Shown here: positions 7,166 to 15,191 of the stretch, in pieces | Layout of the letters: each line of letters starts with the position of its first letter | How positions within the stretch are numbered: the stretch's first letter is position 1 | Assembly (NCBI GenBank): GCA_031553225.1 | Contig: JAVBLU010000010.1 | Coordinates: 62,001-126,000 of the forward strand | Direction of reading: 5' to 3' | Source: JAVBLU01 sp031553225 | GTDB taxonomy: Bacteria > Bacillota > Clostridia > Christensenellales > UBA1750 | Length of the DNA stretch: 64,000 nucleotides | Program-made: the position numbers and the translations under genes | The notes under the pieces: model-generated | Database searches by the model: none | Told to the model about the DNA's origin: nothing | Seen by the model: only the letters and a program-made list of their open reading frames with translations

Positions 7166-8992
7166 GTGGATAAGATCGACGCGCTTTTGCCGCGCGTGCT
7201 AAAGCCCTCGCGCTATGCGGGCGGCGAACTGAACCAGGTTGTGAAAGCGAAAGCGACGGCGCTTCGCTTCGCTTTTTGTTTCCCCGACGTGTACGAGGTG
7301 GGCATGTCCCATCTGGGCAGCCGCATCCTCTATCACGTACTGAACAACCGCGCGGACATTGCCTGCGAGCGCGCCTTTATGCCCTGGGTGGACATGGAGG
7401 CGCTCATGCGCGAGGAGGGCGTGCCGCTCTTTACGCTGGAGACGCGAGCTCGCGTGGCCGACTGCGACATAGTGGGCTTTACCCTGCAGTACGAGATGTG
7501 CGCCACGAACGTGCTCGCCATGCTCGACCTGGCTGGCCTGGCGCTGCGCGCAAGCGACCGGGAAAGCGGCCCGCTGGTCGTCGCGGGCGGCCCGTGCGCT
7601 GCCAACCCCGAGCCGCTTGCGCCCTTCATCGACGCCTTTGTGATTGGGGACGGTGAGGAAGCGACGCTGGAGGTATGCGACGCTTGCCTCGCCTCGCGCG
7701 CCGCAGGGGAAGGAAAAGCCGCCTTGCTTGCACGTTTGGCCCGGCTGCCCGGCGTGTACGTGCCCAGCCTATATGTGGACGAGTACGATGGGAACGGCCG
7801 TTTCCTTCGCCTGACACCTAAGGACTGCGCGCCTGCCGCCGTGCGTCGCCGCGTCGTGCGCGATCTGGATGCCGCCCCTTTTCCGGAAAAGCTCATTTTG
7901 CCCTTCGGCGAGATCGTGCACGACCGCGTCACTTTGGAGGTGGCGCGCGGCTGCACGGCCGGCTGCCGCTTTTGCCAGGCGGGCATGTGGTACCGCCCTG
8001 TGCGCGAGCGCAGCGTCGCCACGCTGCTTGGGCAGGCTGGCGCGCTCATCGGCTGTACCGGGTATGAGGAGATCAGCCTGTCCTCCCTGTCCACAGGCGA
8101 TTACACGCACCTCCCGGCGCTGGCCAAGGCACTTGTGGACACCTATCGGGAGCAGCGCGTGTCCGTATCGCTCCCGTCGCTGCGCATCGACTCGGTGATT
8201 GGCGATACGCTGCAGCAGACCGGCCAGGTGCGCAAGACCAGCCTTACCTTCGCGCCGGAGGCCGCTACGCAGCGCCTGCGCGACGTGATCAACAAAGGCG
8301 TGACGGAAGGCGACCTTTTGCGCGCCGTGCGCGACGCCTTTGAGGGCGGATGGTCCTCCATCAAGCTGTACGCCATGATCGGACTGCCCACGGAGAGCGA
8401 GGAGGACCTGGACGGCATGGCCGACCTGGCGCGCAAGGTGCTGCGCGTCTATCATGAGACGAAACGTCAGCCGGGGCAGAAGGGCGTGTCCGTCACCATA
8501 TCGGCCGCTTCCTTCGTGCCCAAGCCGCACACGCCCTTCCAGTGGTGCCCGCAGGACGGCCTCACGGCGCTTATGGACAAGCAGAAGTACCTGAAGAGGG
8601 CGCTTCGTATACCGGGCGTCACGTTCAACTGGCACGACGCACAGCTCTCCCACATGGAGGCCGCTGTTGCGCGCGGCGACCGGCGCGTGGCGGACGCTAT
8701 CGAAAACGCATACCGGCTTGGATGCCGTTTGGACGGCTGGAGCGAGCATTTTAAGTTTGATCTGTGGCAGCAAGCGTTTGCGATGGCCGGGCTGTCCTCC
8801 CTAAGCTTTGCATCCCGCGCCTTTGCCGTGAACGAGCCCTTGCCGTGGGATCATATACATTCCGGCGTGTCCAAAGCCTATCTGGCGGACGAGTGGGCGC
8901 TGGCTCAGAAAGCGGCCGCTACGCCCGACTGCCGCCGCGGCTGCCGCGCCTGCGGCCTGCAGAGCGAGTGCGGAGGCGACGCATGCGAATAA
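7166..8992 (+). CDS. B12-binding-like radical SAM protein (TIGR03960 family)
   Basis: A 608-residue radical SAM protein of the family often labelled TIGR03960, found beside a DUF2344 protein and RNase G in Clostridia. The N-terminal half resembles a cobalamin-binding fold (FPDVYEVGMSHLGSRIL). The [4Fe-4S]/SAM motif is CTAGCRFC near residue 265, followed by a TIM-barrel core (SLSSLSTGDYTH, FAPEAATQRLRD). The C-terminus is Cys-rich (CRRGCRACGLQSECGG). GTG at 7166 is preferred over TTG 7163 because GGAGG at 7154-7158 is then 7 bases away. It overlaps the next gene by 10 bases. The reaction is unproven; tRNA or ribosome modification is a guess from the neighbourhood. Confidence 0.9.
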   Translation: MDKIDALLPRVLKPSRYAGGELNQVVKAKATALRFAFCFPDVYEVGMSHLGSRILYHVLNNRADIACERAFMPWVDMEALMREEGVPLFTLETRARVADCDIVGFTLQYEMCATNVLAMLDLAGLALRASDRESGPLVVAGGPCAANPEPLAPFIDAFVIGDGEEATLEVCDACLASRAAGEGKAALLARLARLPGVYVPSLYVDEYDGNGRFLRLTPKDCAPAAVRRRVVRDLDAAPFPEKLILPFGEIVHDRVTLEVARGCTAGCRFCQAGMWYRPVRERSVATLLGQAGALIGCTGYEEISLSSLSTGDYTHLPALAKALVDTYREQRVSVSLPSLRIDSVIGDTLQQTGQVRKTSLTFAPEAATQRLRDVINKGVTEGDLLRAVRDAFEGGWSSIKLYAMIGLPTESEEDLDGMADLARKVLRVYHETKRQPGQKGVSVTISAASFVPKPHTPFQWCPQDGLTALMDKQKYLKRALRIPGVTFNWHDAQLSHMEAAVARGDRRVADAIENAYRLGCRLDGWSEHFKFDLWQQAFAMAGLSSLSFASRAFAVNEPLPWDHIHSGVSKAYLADEWALAQKAAATPDCRRGCRACGLQSECGGDACE

Positions 8993-9660
8993 TCGTCGAG
9001 TTTACCAAGCAGGGCGCAGCCGCCCAGATGAGCCATCTGGACCTGCAGCGCACGGTTCAGCGGGCGCTGCGCAGATCCGGTCTGCCGCTTCAGTATTCCC
9101 AGGGCTTCAATCCGCACGCCGTGTTGGCCTTTGCCACGGCTTTGCCTGTGGGCATGAGCAGCGTATGCGAGCTTATGGACTTTACGGCCGGATGCGGGCC
9201 TGAGGAGGCGCTGGCGCGTCTGGACCCGGCGTTGCCGCCCGGCATGCGCGCTCTGCGTGCGCGCGCCGTATCCGAGCGGTTCCCTGCGCTGATGGCCACG
9301 GCGGCCGAGCAGGACGTGCGGATTGTTCCGCTGCAGGGCGAGGCGCTGTGCGCGCAGGTTGCGCCCTTCTTGGCCCAGGCGCAGTGCCTTGTGAAGAAGA
9401 CCGGCAAAAACGGCGTGAAGGATCTGGACATCCGCCCGCGCGTGCTCGCCCTGAGCGCGCAAGAGGGAAGCCTGCTTGCCCGTTTATCCTGCGCGCAGGA
9501 GAACACGCTTCGGCCGGACTTGCTTGTGGCAGCGCTTTCCTCGCTCGCCGGCATCAACCCGGCGCCGTTTCAGGCCGAGCGCGTCGGGCTGTACGGCAAA
9601 GCCGCTGCCGGTGCGGTCGTACCGCTGTTTCAGCTGCCCGACCCGGGTGAAGCGCCATGA
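8983..9660 (+). CDS. DUF2344/TIGR03936 family protein
   Basis: A 225-residue protein of the DUF2344 family, which in many genomes is encoded, or fused, with the preceding radical SAM protein. Family-like segments are RIIVEFTKQGAAAQMSHLD at the N-terminus and the SQGFNPH motif near residue 45. Its ATG lies inside the last codons of the radical SAM gene behind GGAGG at 8972-8976, and its TGA overlaps the rng start (ATGA), so the three genes are one translationally coupled operon. It is thought to act with the radical SAM partner on RNA, but no activity is established. Confidence 0.88.
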   Translation: MRIIVEFTKQGAAAQMSHLDLQRTVQRALRRSGLPLQYSQGFNPHAVLAFATALPVGMSSVCELMDFTAGCGPEEALARLDPALPPGMRALRARAVSERFPALMATAAEQDVRIVPLQGEALCAQVAPFLAQAQCLVKKTGKNGVKDLDIRPRVLALSAQEGSLLARLSCAQENTLRPDLLVAALSSLAGINPAPFQAERVGLYGKAAAGAVVPLFQLPDPGEAP

Positions 9661-11078
9661 GCAGAGAACTGATTGTAGACGCCTCGCGCGGCGAGGTACG
9701 CGTGTGCCTGGTGGAGAACGGCGACCTGCGCGAGGTGCACCTCTCCCGCGAGGGAAGCGAGCGCATGTCCGGCTCGCTGTTCAAGGGCCGGGTGGCCAAC
9801 GTCTTAAACGGCATGCAGGCGGCGTTTGTCGACATTGGCCTGGAGCGCAACGCTTTTTTGCATATGAAAGACGTACAGCCCGAGTCGGCGCGCAGGAAAA
9901 TGAAAGCCGGCCAAGAAATCCTACTACAAATTGTGAAGGAACCTGTCGGTTCCAAGGGGCCCCGGGTATCCTGCGAACTCTCCCTGCCCGGCCGCAAGCT
10001 TGTGCTGCTGCCCATGACCGACACGGTGGGCGTGTCCCAGCGCGTGGCGGACGACGCCGAGCGGGAGCGCCTGCGCGGAACGCTCGTGCGCCTGCGCGAT
10101 GAGATCTGCGCGGAGATGGGCATGCCGCACGCCGGGCTCATCGCCCGCACGGCGGCCGCCCGGTGCGAGGACGCGTCGCTGCAAGGCGAGCTGCGCACCC
10201 TCATCGCCCTGTGGCGCGACATACTGCAGCGCAGCAAGGCGCAAACTGCGCCGGCGCTTTTGTACGATGATTCCGACGTGCTCGTGCGCGCCGCGCGCGA
10301 CCTGCTCCAGCCGGACATCGACGCCGTCTTCGTGAGCGACAAGTCGGCTTACGATAAGCTCCATGCCTGCGTGTCCGCCTACGCGCCCGAGCTTTTGCAC
10401 CTGGTGCGCTACGAGGGCTGCCCGGGCGGTTTTCTGCTGATGCGTGGGCTGCAGACGCAGCTGGACAAGGCGCTGGGCCGCAAGGTGTGGCTCAAATCAG
10501 GCGGGACGCTGATCATCGATCAGACCGAGGCGCTCACCGTCATCGATGTGAACACCGGTAAGTTCACCGGCACAACCGACCTGGCCGACACGGTGCGCCG
10601 CACGAATCTGGAAGCCGCGCGCGAGATCGCCGTGCAGCTGCGGCTGAGGGACATTGGCGGCATCATCGTCATCGATTTTATCGACATGGACGAGGAGGCG
10701 CAGCGTCAGGCCGTTCTGGACGAGCTGCGGCGCGCGTTGAGCGGCGACCACACGCGAACGGTCGTGTCCGGGTTTACTTCGCTCGGGCTTGTGGAGATGA
10801 CGCGCAACAAGGTGAAGCCCCGCCTCTCGGCGCTGATGCAGCGTTCCTGCCCCGTGTGCGGAGGCGGTGGGTTGGTGCTGTGCGAGGAGGCCACCGCGCG
10901 AAGGGCGTTGGAGGAAGCGGACAGGATGCTGGCCAGCGCCGACTCGCCCGTGCTGCTTACGCTGCACCCGCAGGTGGCGGCCGTGGTGCAATCGTTTGGC
11001 GGTCCGCCGCAGCGCGTGCGGATAGCCAGCGACGCTTCCCTAGGCTTTGGCGCGTATCACATCGGCTACGACGTATGA
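9657..11078 (+). CDS. rng: Ribonuclease G/E
   Basis: Endoribonuclease of the RNase E/G family that cleaves single-stranded RNA in mRNA turnover and rRNA maturation. The 473-residue protein has the S1 domain at about residues 35-95 (GSLFKGRVANVLNGMQAAFVDIG), the DNase I-like catalytic core with metal-binding aspartates in VIDVNTG and VIDFIDM, and the zinc-link CPVCGGGG near 400. It ends shortly after the catalytic part, so it is RNase G-like with no degradosome scaffold. It is the last gene of the radical SAM operon. In many Clostridia rplU (L21) follows; here it does not, and an unrelated gene begins after 85 bases. Confidence 0.94.
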   Translation: MSRELIVDASRGEVRVCLVENGDLREVHLSREGSERMSGSLFKGRVANVLNGMQAAFVDIGLERNAFLHMKDVQPESARRKMKAGQEILLQIVKEPVGSKGPRVSCELSLPGRKLVLLPMTDTVGVSQRVADDAERERLRGTLVRLRDEICAEMGMPHAGLIARTAAARCEDASLQGELRTLIALWRDILQRSKAQTAPALLYDDSDVLVRAARDLLQPDIDAVFVSDKSAYDKLHACVSAYAPELLHLVRYEGCPGGFLLMRGLQTQLDKALGRKVWLKSGGTLIIDQTEALTVIDVNTGKFTGTTDLADTVRRTNLEAAREIAVQLRLRDIGGIIVIDFIDMDEEAQRQAVLDELRRALSGDHTRTVVSGFTSLGLVEMTRNKVKPRLSALMQRSCPVCGGGGLVLCEEATARRALEEADRMLASADSPVLLTLHPQVAAVVQSFGGPPQRVRIASDASLGFGAYHIGYDV

Positions 11079-11163
11079 TGTATCTGAAACCATGCCCAGC
11101 AGAGGCGGACCTCGCGGCAACGAATCCGTTTTTTGTCGCTGCTCATACAAAGGAGGTAGATAC

Positions 11164-12579
11164 ATGGAAGAAACCATATCCGGCCGGCTCGCAGCGACGT
11201 TTGATCGCGCATGGCTGCACATGCCGGGCCACGCCGGACGTATGAATGAATACATACCGGGCGGGCTGGACGTCCGCTACGATCTGACCGAGCTGCCCGT
11301 GACGGACGATTTGCACCGCCCGCGTGCAGCGCTGCACGAGCTGGCGGCGCGTATGTCCAAGGCAGCGGGCGCGGGCATCTCCTTTCCTCTCACCGGGGGC
11401 GGCACGTCCGCCGTTCAGGTTATGATTCTTACGAACGTACAGCCGGGCGGCAAGCTGCTCATGCCGCGTACGGCGCATATGTCCGCCTGGTCGGCCTGCG
11501 CCCTGCAGGACCTTACCGTGGTGGATGTGGCGGCCGACGAATTTGAGGACGGCTGGTCGCTCGTGTCCGAGCGCGCCTACATCGAAGCCATCAAGGAAAA
11601 CCCGGACGCCAGCGCCGTGTTTGTGCTCTCGCCGGATTACGCCGGCTGTACGCCGGACATCGCGCAGATCGTCAAAGCCGCCCGTCCGCGCGGCGTGCGC
11701 GTGCTGGTGGACGAGGCGCACGGCGCGCATTTCCCCTGGATGGGAGCCCTGCAGCCGCCTGAGCGCGAGGCCGGACGCGCGGGGGCGGACGCCTGGGCGC
11801 AAAGCGCGCACAAAACACTGCCCGCCCTAACCGGCGCTGCGTGGCTGCACATGCGCGACGCGTCGCTGGAGCCGCGCGCGCGGCGCATGATCCGCATGCT
11901 CGCCTCCACCAGCCCGTCATATCTCACGCTCACCTCCATGGACGCGGCCATCGCCTACATGGACACAGACGGCCCCGCAGCGCTGAAAGCCCTGAAGGAA
12001 CGAATCGACGCCCTCCGGGAGGAACTGATCGGCTGGGGTTATGCGTGCCCGCGCCCAGGCGTGCGCCGCGGTTTTTGGCAAGATGGTACGCGCCTCCTGG
12101 TGGACGGGCGGCCTTTGGGCTATACGGGCTTTGCGCTGGAACAGGAGCTCATCGCGCGCGGCGTGGACATTGAGATGAGCATGCGCGCCTGGGTGCTGGC
12201 GCTTGTCTCCGTGGCCACTCCGGAATCGGCGTTTCGGCGCTTCACGGACGCGCTGCGCGACATCGCGCGCAATCCGCGTCCGCCGGTGCCGGCATTCAAG
12301 CTGGACCGTTCGCTTCCGCCGACGCCCCGCGTGACCAGCGTGCGGCGCGCCATGCTCTCCGATAGCCTGTTTCTGTCGCCGGAGGAGGCGATTGGCCGCG
12401 TGGCGGCTGCGTGCGTGGGATTCTATCCGCCGGGCGTGCCCTTCCTTACCCCCGGCGAGCAGGTGACCGAGGACGTGATCGAGGCGCTTAGGCAGACGGC
12501 CGCCATCGGCGCGCGGCCCTTCGGCCTGGACGAAAAGGGGCAGATCCCCATCGTAAACGATTATGAAATCATCGATTAG
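11164..12579 (+). CDS. Orn/Lys/Arg decarboxylase-family PLP enzyme (YaaO-like)
   Basis: A 471-residue fold-type I PLP enzyme of the arginine/lysine/ornithine decarboxylase family, probably involved in polyamine precursor formation. The PLP lysine lies in the AQSAHKTLPALTG motif near residue 220 and the cofactor aspartate/histidine in VDEAHGAHFPW. It is shorter than the inducible enteric enzymes and matches the YaaO-like type encoded near tmk in Firmicutes, as here. AAAGGAGG supplies the ribosome-binding site 8 bases before ATG 11164. Its end overlaps the HAD gene by 17 bases. The amino-acid specificity is not deducible. Confidence 0.88.
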   Translation: MEETISGRLAATFDRAWLHMPGHAGRMNEYIPGGLDVRYDLTELPVTDDLHRPRAALHELAARMSKAAGAGISFPLTGGGTSAVQVMILTNVQPGGKLLMPRTAHMSAWSACALQDLTVVDVAADEFEDGWSLVSERAYIEAIKENPDASAVFVLSPDYAGCTPDIAQIVKAARPRGVRVLVDEAHGAHFPWMGALQPPEREAGRAGADAWAQSAHKTLPALTGAAWLHMRDASLEPRARRMIRMLASTSPSYLTLTSMDAAIAYMDTDGPAALKALKERIDALREELIGWGYACPRPGVRRGFWQDGTRLLVDGRPLGYTGFALEQELIARGVDIEMSMRAWVLALVSVATPESAFRRFTDALRDIARNPRPPVPAFKLDRSLPPTPRVTSVRRAMLSDSLFLSPEEAIGRVAAACVGFYPPGVPFLTPGEQVTEDVIEALRQTAAIGARPFGLDEKGQIPIVNDYEIID

Positions 12580-13228
12580 CGGCCTGCGTTACCAAAGCGT
12601 CATATTCGACCTGGACGGAACCCTGCTGGATACGCGGCCGGGCATTGTGGCGTGCACGCAGCATGCCCTGCGCCATTTCGGGCTGCCCGAGGCAAGCGAG
12701 GAACAGCTGCGCTTGTTCATTGGGCCGCCGCTTCACCAAAGTTTCGTGCGCGCGTTGCACATGAGCGAAGAGATGGCCGCCGCCGCCGTTACGGTGTACC
12801 GCCAGCGGTACGCCGATAAGGGCATACGCGAATGTTGCCCTTACCCGGGCATTGTGCGGCTTCTGCAGCAGCTGCGCGGCGCAGGCGCGCGCGTGGGCGT
12901 ATGCACCGCAAAGGCGGAGATTTTCGCCAAGCAAATTTTGCACGAACAGGGCATTATGCCGTTTGTGCATCTGCTGCGCGGGTATGAACTGTCCGACACC
13001 ACGGAACGAAAGCCGGAGCTTTTACGTCTATGTATCGACGAGCTTGAGGCGGCCCCTGCCGTGATGGTGGGCGACCGCATCTACGATGTGGCGGCTGCGC
13101 AGGCGTGCGGCATCGACGCGGTCGGCGTCAGCTATGGCTTTGGATCGGCGGACGAATTGTCACGGGCCGCATTCGTGGCTCATGACGTGGATGAACTTGC
13201 CCGCTATCTGCTGGAGGGAACGACGTGA
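12563..13228 (+). CDS. HAD-family hydrolase (phosphoglycolate phosphatase-like)
   Basis: A 221-residue HAD-superfamily phosphatase with a Cof-unlike alpha-helical cap, as in Gph-type enzymes. Motif I is VIFDLDGTLLDT (residues 13-24), motif II GVCTAKAEI near 110, the conserved lysine ERKPELL near 150, and motif IV MVGDRIYDVAAAQACG near 170. The ATG lies in the end of the decarboxylase gene and its TGA overlaps the GTG of tmk, so it is embedded in that operon. The substrate is unknown; a housekeeping phosphatase for a metabolite or damaged nucleotide is plausible. Confidence 0.88.
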   Translation: MKSSISGLRYQSVIFDLDGTLLDTRPGIVACTQHALRHFGLPEASEEQLRLFIGPPLHQSFVRALHMSEEMAAAAVTVYRQRYADKGIRECCPYPGIVRLLQQLRGAGARVGVCTAKAEIFAKQILHEQGIMPFVHLLRGYELSDTTERKPELLRLCIDELEAAPAVMVGDRIYDVAAAQACGIDAVGVSYGFGSADELSRAAFVAHDVDELARYLLEGTT

Positions 13229-13839
13229 ACCGCTTAATCACCTTTGAGGGCGTGGACGGCTGCGGGAAGACCACGCAGTTTCACCTGCTGAGCGAGGCGC
13301 TATCGGCGCTGGGGGTGGCCTGCGTTACCACACGTGAGCCGGGCGGATGCCCTTTAGGCGAGAAGCTTCGCGATATTTTGCTCTACGGAGAGGAAATGTC
13401 GCCCGAGAGCGAGGCGCTGCTGTTTGCCGCCGCGCGCGCTCAGCACGTGCAGCGTCTGATCGGTCCTGCCCTTGCAAACGGGCAGGTGGTGCTGTGTGAT
13501 CGTTTTTTTGACTCGTCGATGGCCTTTCAGGCGTTTGGGCGCGGCCTTTGCGCGGCCTGGGTGCGCGAGGTGAACGCGCCGGCGCTTGCGCAGGCGTCTC
13601 CCGGCCGCACCTACCTGCTGCGCATGGACGCGCAGGAGGCGCTCGTGCGGCGGGGCGGCGGCCCGGCCGACCGGATGGAACGCGCGGATGACGACTTCCG
13701 GCGCCGCGTGGCCGCCGGGTTCGATAAACTGGCCGCAGATGAACCGGACCGTTTTCTGGTTTTGGACGCTACGCGCTCCATCAAGGAGCTGGCGCAGATC
13801 ATCCGCGCGGACGCGCTGAAATATCTGGGGCGGTTTTGA
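13225..13839 (+). CDS. tmk: Thymidylate kinase
   Basis: Phosphorylates dTMP to dTDP for DNA synthesis in the cytoplasm. The 204-residue length is normal. The P-loop is FEGVDGCGKTTQF at residues 7-19, the DR motif is in LCDRFFDSSMAFQ near 90, and the LID segment is RRGGGPADRME near 145. The start is GTG at 13225, overlapping the preceding TGA. The neighbouring decarboxylase matches the yaaO-tmk arrangement of other Firmicutes, but the usual holB and cyclic-di-AMP receptor genes are absent and an ACT-domain gene follows instead. Confidence 0.95.
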   Translation: MNRLITFEGVDGCGKTTQFHLLSEALSALGVACVTTREPGGCPLGEKLRDILLYGEEMSPESEALLFAAARAQHVQRLIGPALANGQVVLCDRFFDSSMAFQAFGRGLCAAWVREVNAPALAQASPGRTYLLRMDAQEALVRRGGGPADRMERADDDFRRRVAAGFDKLAADEPDRFLVLDATRSIKELAQIIRADALKYLGRF

Positions 13840-13865
13840 GCAGGAAGCCAGGGGTGACGCGGCGA

Positions 13866-14282
13866 ATGGATAATGAGTTAAGGGATGTAAGGGCTGCGCT
13901 TTCCTTGCGCGCTTGGCCGGAACGCTTCGTCGTCTGCCGTCTGAATCCGCGGGAGCCATGGCCGCCTTTCATGCTTGAGGCCTGCCCTGTGTTTCTGGCG
14001 CGCACGCAAGAGGAGCTCTCGGCCATCGTTCCCGTGCACGCCGCGCCGCAGGACGGCGCGGAACGGACGGTTCATGCGGCCTTCGCCGTGCCGGGCGTTA
14101 TGCCTTTTAACCTGGTGGGCGTGCTGCACGCGCTTACCGGCCCGCTCGCTGCGGCACAGGTGCCCGTGCTGGCCGTCTCCACGCACGATACCGACGTCCT
14201 TCTTGTCCGTGAGGCGCAGGTTGACCGTGCGATACATGCCTGGCGCGGTGCGGGCATATGCGTTGAGGAGAGCTGTTTATAG
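13866..14282 (+). CDS. ACT-domain protein
   Basis: A 138-residue protein resembling the ACT-domain proteins with a CASTOR/ACT_7-like fold, which bind small ligands such as amino acids. The recognisable part is the C-terminal half: a GVMPFNLVGVLHALTGPL segment followed by VPVLAVSTHDTDVLLV. ATG 13866 is chosen; TTG 13836, overlapping tmk, would add ten residues. It is the last gene of the decarboxylase-HAD-tmk run and has no catalytic domain. A regulatory or ligand-sensing role is inferred from the fold alone. Confidence 0.75.
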   Translation: MDNELRDVRAALSLRAWPERFVVCRLNPREPWPPFMLEACPVFLARTQEELSAIVPVHAAPQDGAERTVHAAFAVPGVMPFNLVGVLHALTGPLAAAQVPVLAVSTHDTDVLLVREAQVDRAIHAWRGAGICVEESCL

Positions 14283-14296
14283 GCTGAAAGGATTGA

Positions 14297-15148
14297 ATGC
14301 TCATGTCAGGCACTTCGCCAATGACCGATCTGATCTCTGGCAACGGCTTGCTCATTATTGCGGGCGTGCTGGCCGCCCTGGCCATCATTGTGCTGATCAT
14401 CGCCCTTGTGCTTGCTCTGAAAAAGCCGAAGCTGCCGCCCACGCCCACCGTGGCCGTGCGCCGCAATCGCGTGAACGAGCCGTACGTGCCGCCCGAGGTC
14501 TCCGACGCCCCGGCGGAACCCGCGCCGGTCGCACCCGTCGCCCCGCAGCAGGTCGCCATGCCGGTAGTGCCCGAGCGGCCCGTGGACGCGCCGCCGCGTG
14601 CGCCTCTCGCCGCTGCGCCGCGCGAGGCGCCCTCCGCAGTACCGCCGTATTCGCCCGTGCTGGAGCCCCCGCGGGCGCCGGCGCGCCCCGCGCAGCCCGC
14701 CATTGCCCCCATCGTACCGCTTACGCCGCCGGCGGTTGCACCCGCGCCGGCACCTGCGTCCGCGGCCGCGACCGGCCCACAGCCGCCGCTTCCGGCGGAC
14801 ACGGGCCGTGTGAAGGCCCTGCAGCCCCGGCTGTACTGCATCGCGGGCTTTGGCGAGGGAAACGCCTATCCTCTGACAGCCGCGCCTTTCGTGATCGGCC
14901 GCGACCCTTCCAAGTGTTCCTTTGTGTACTCCTCCCAGTCCTCGGACATCTCGCGCCAGCACTGCATCGTGCGCTATGACGCGACGGCCGGGCGCTTCCT
15001 TTTGGAGGACAACGGCTCAACGAACGGCACCTTCCTGGAGGACGGCGGACGCCTGGAAACCCGCGCGCCCTATGCTCTGGAACCCGGCGCGCGATTCTAC
15101 TTGGCCAACCCGGGGCACCAGTTCGAAGTGAACCTCTCGGGCGAATAA
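14297..15148 (+). CDS. Membrane-anchored FHA-domain protein
   Basis: A 283-residue protein with one membrane segment (about residues 18-42, LLIIAGVLAALAIIVLIIAL) then a long Pro/Ala/Val-rich linker (about 50-170). The C-terminal FHA domain (about 180-283) has the motifs FVIGRDPSKC, DISRQHC and LEDNGSTNGTFLEDGG. FHA domains bind phosphothreonine peptides, so this is the probable partner of the Ser/Thr kinase encoded 43 bases downstream. ATG 14303 is a second possible start, and AAAGGA at 14287-14292 serves either. Such FHA/kinase pairs often regulate envelope functions; the phosphopeptide target is unknown. Confidence 0.88.
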   Translation: MLMSGTSPMTDLISGNGLLIIAGVLAALAIIVLIIALVLALKKPKLPPTPTVAVRRNRVNEPYVPPEVSDAPAEPAPVAPVAPQQVAMPVVPERPVDAPPRAPLAAAPREAPSAVPPYSPVLEPPRAPARPAQPAIAPIVPLTPPAVAPAPAPASAAATGPQPPLPADTGRVKALQPRLYCIAGFGEGNAYPLTAAPFVIGRDPSKCSFVYSSQSSDISRQHCIVRYDATAGRFLLEDNGSTNGTFLEDGGRLETRAPYALEPGARFYLANPGHQFEVNLSGE

Positions 15149-15191
15149 TGTGAAGTAACCGGTTGCCGGCTCGCATGGTTTAGGTGGTATA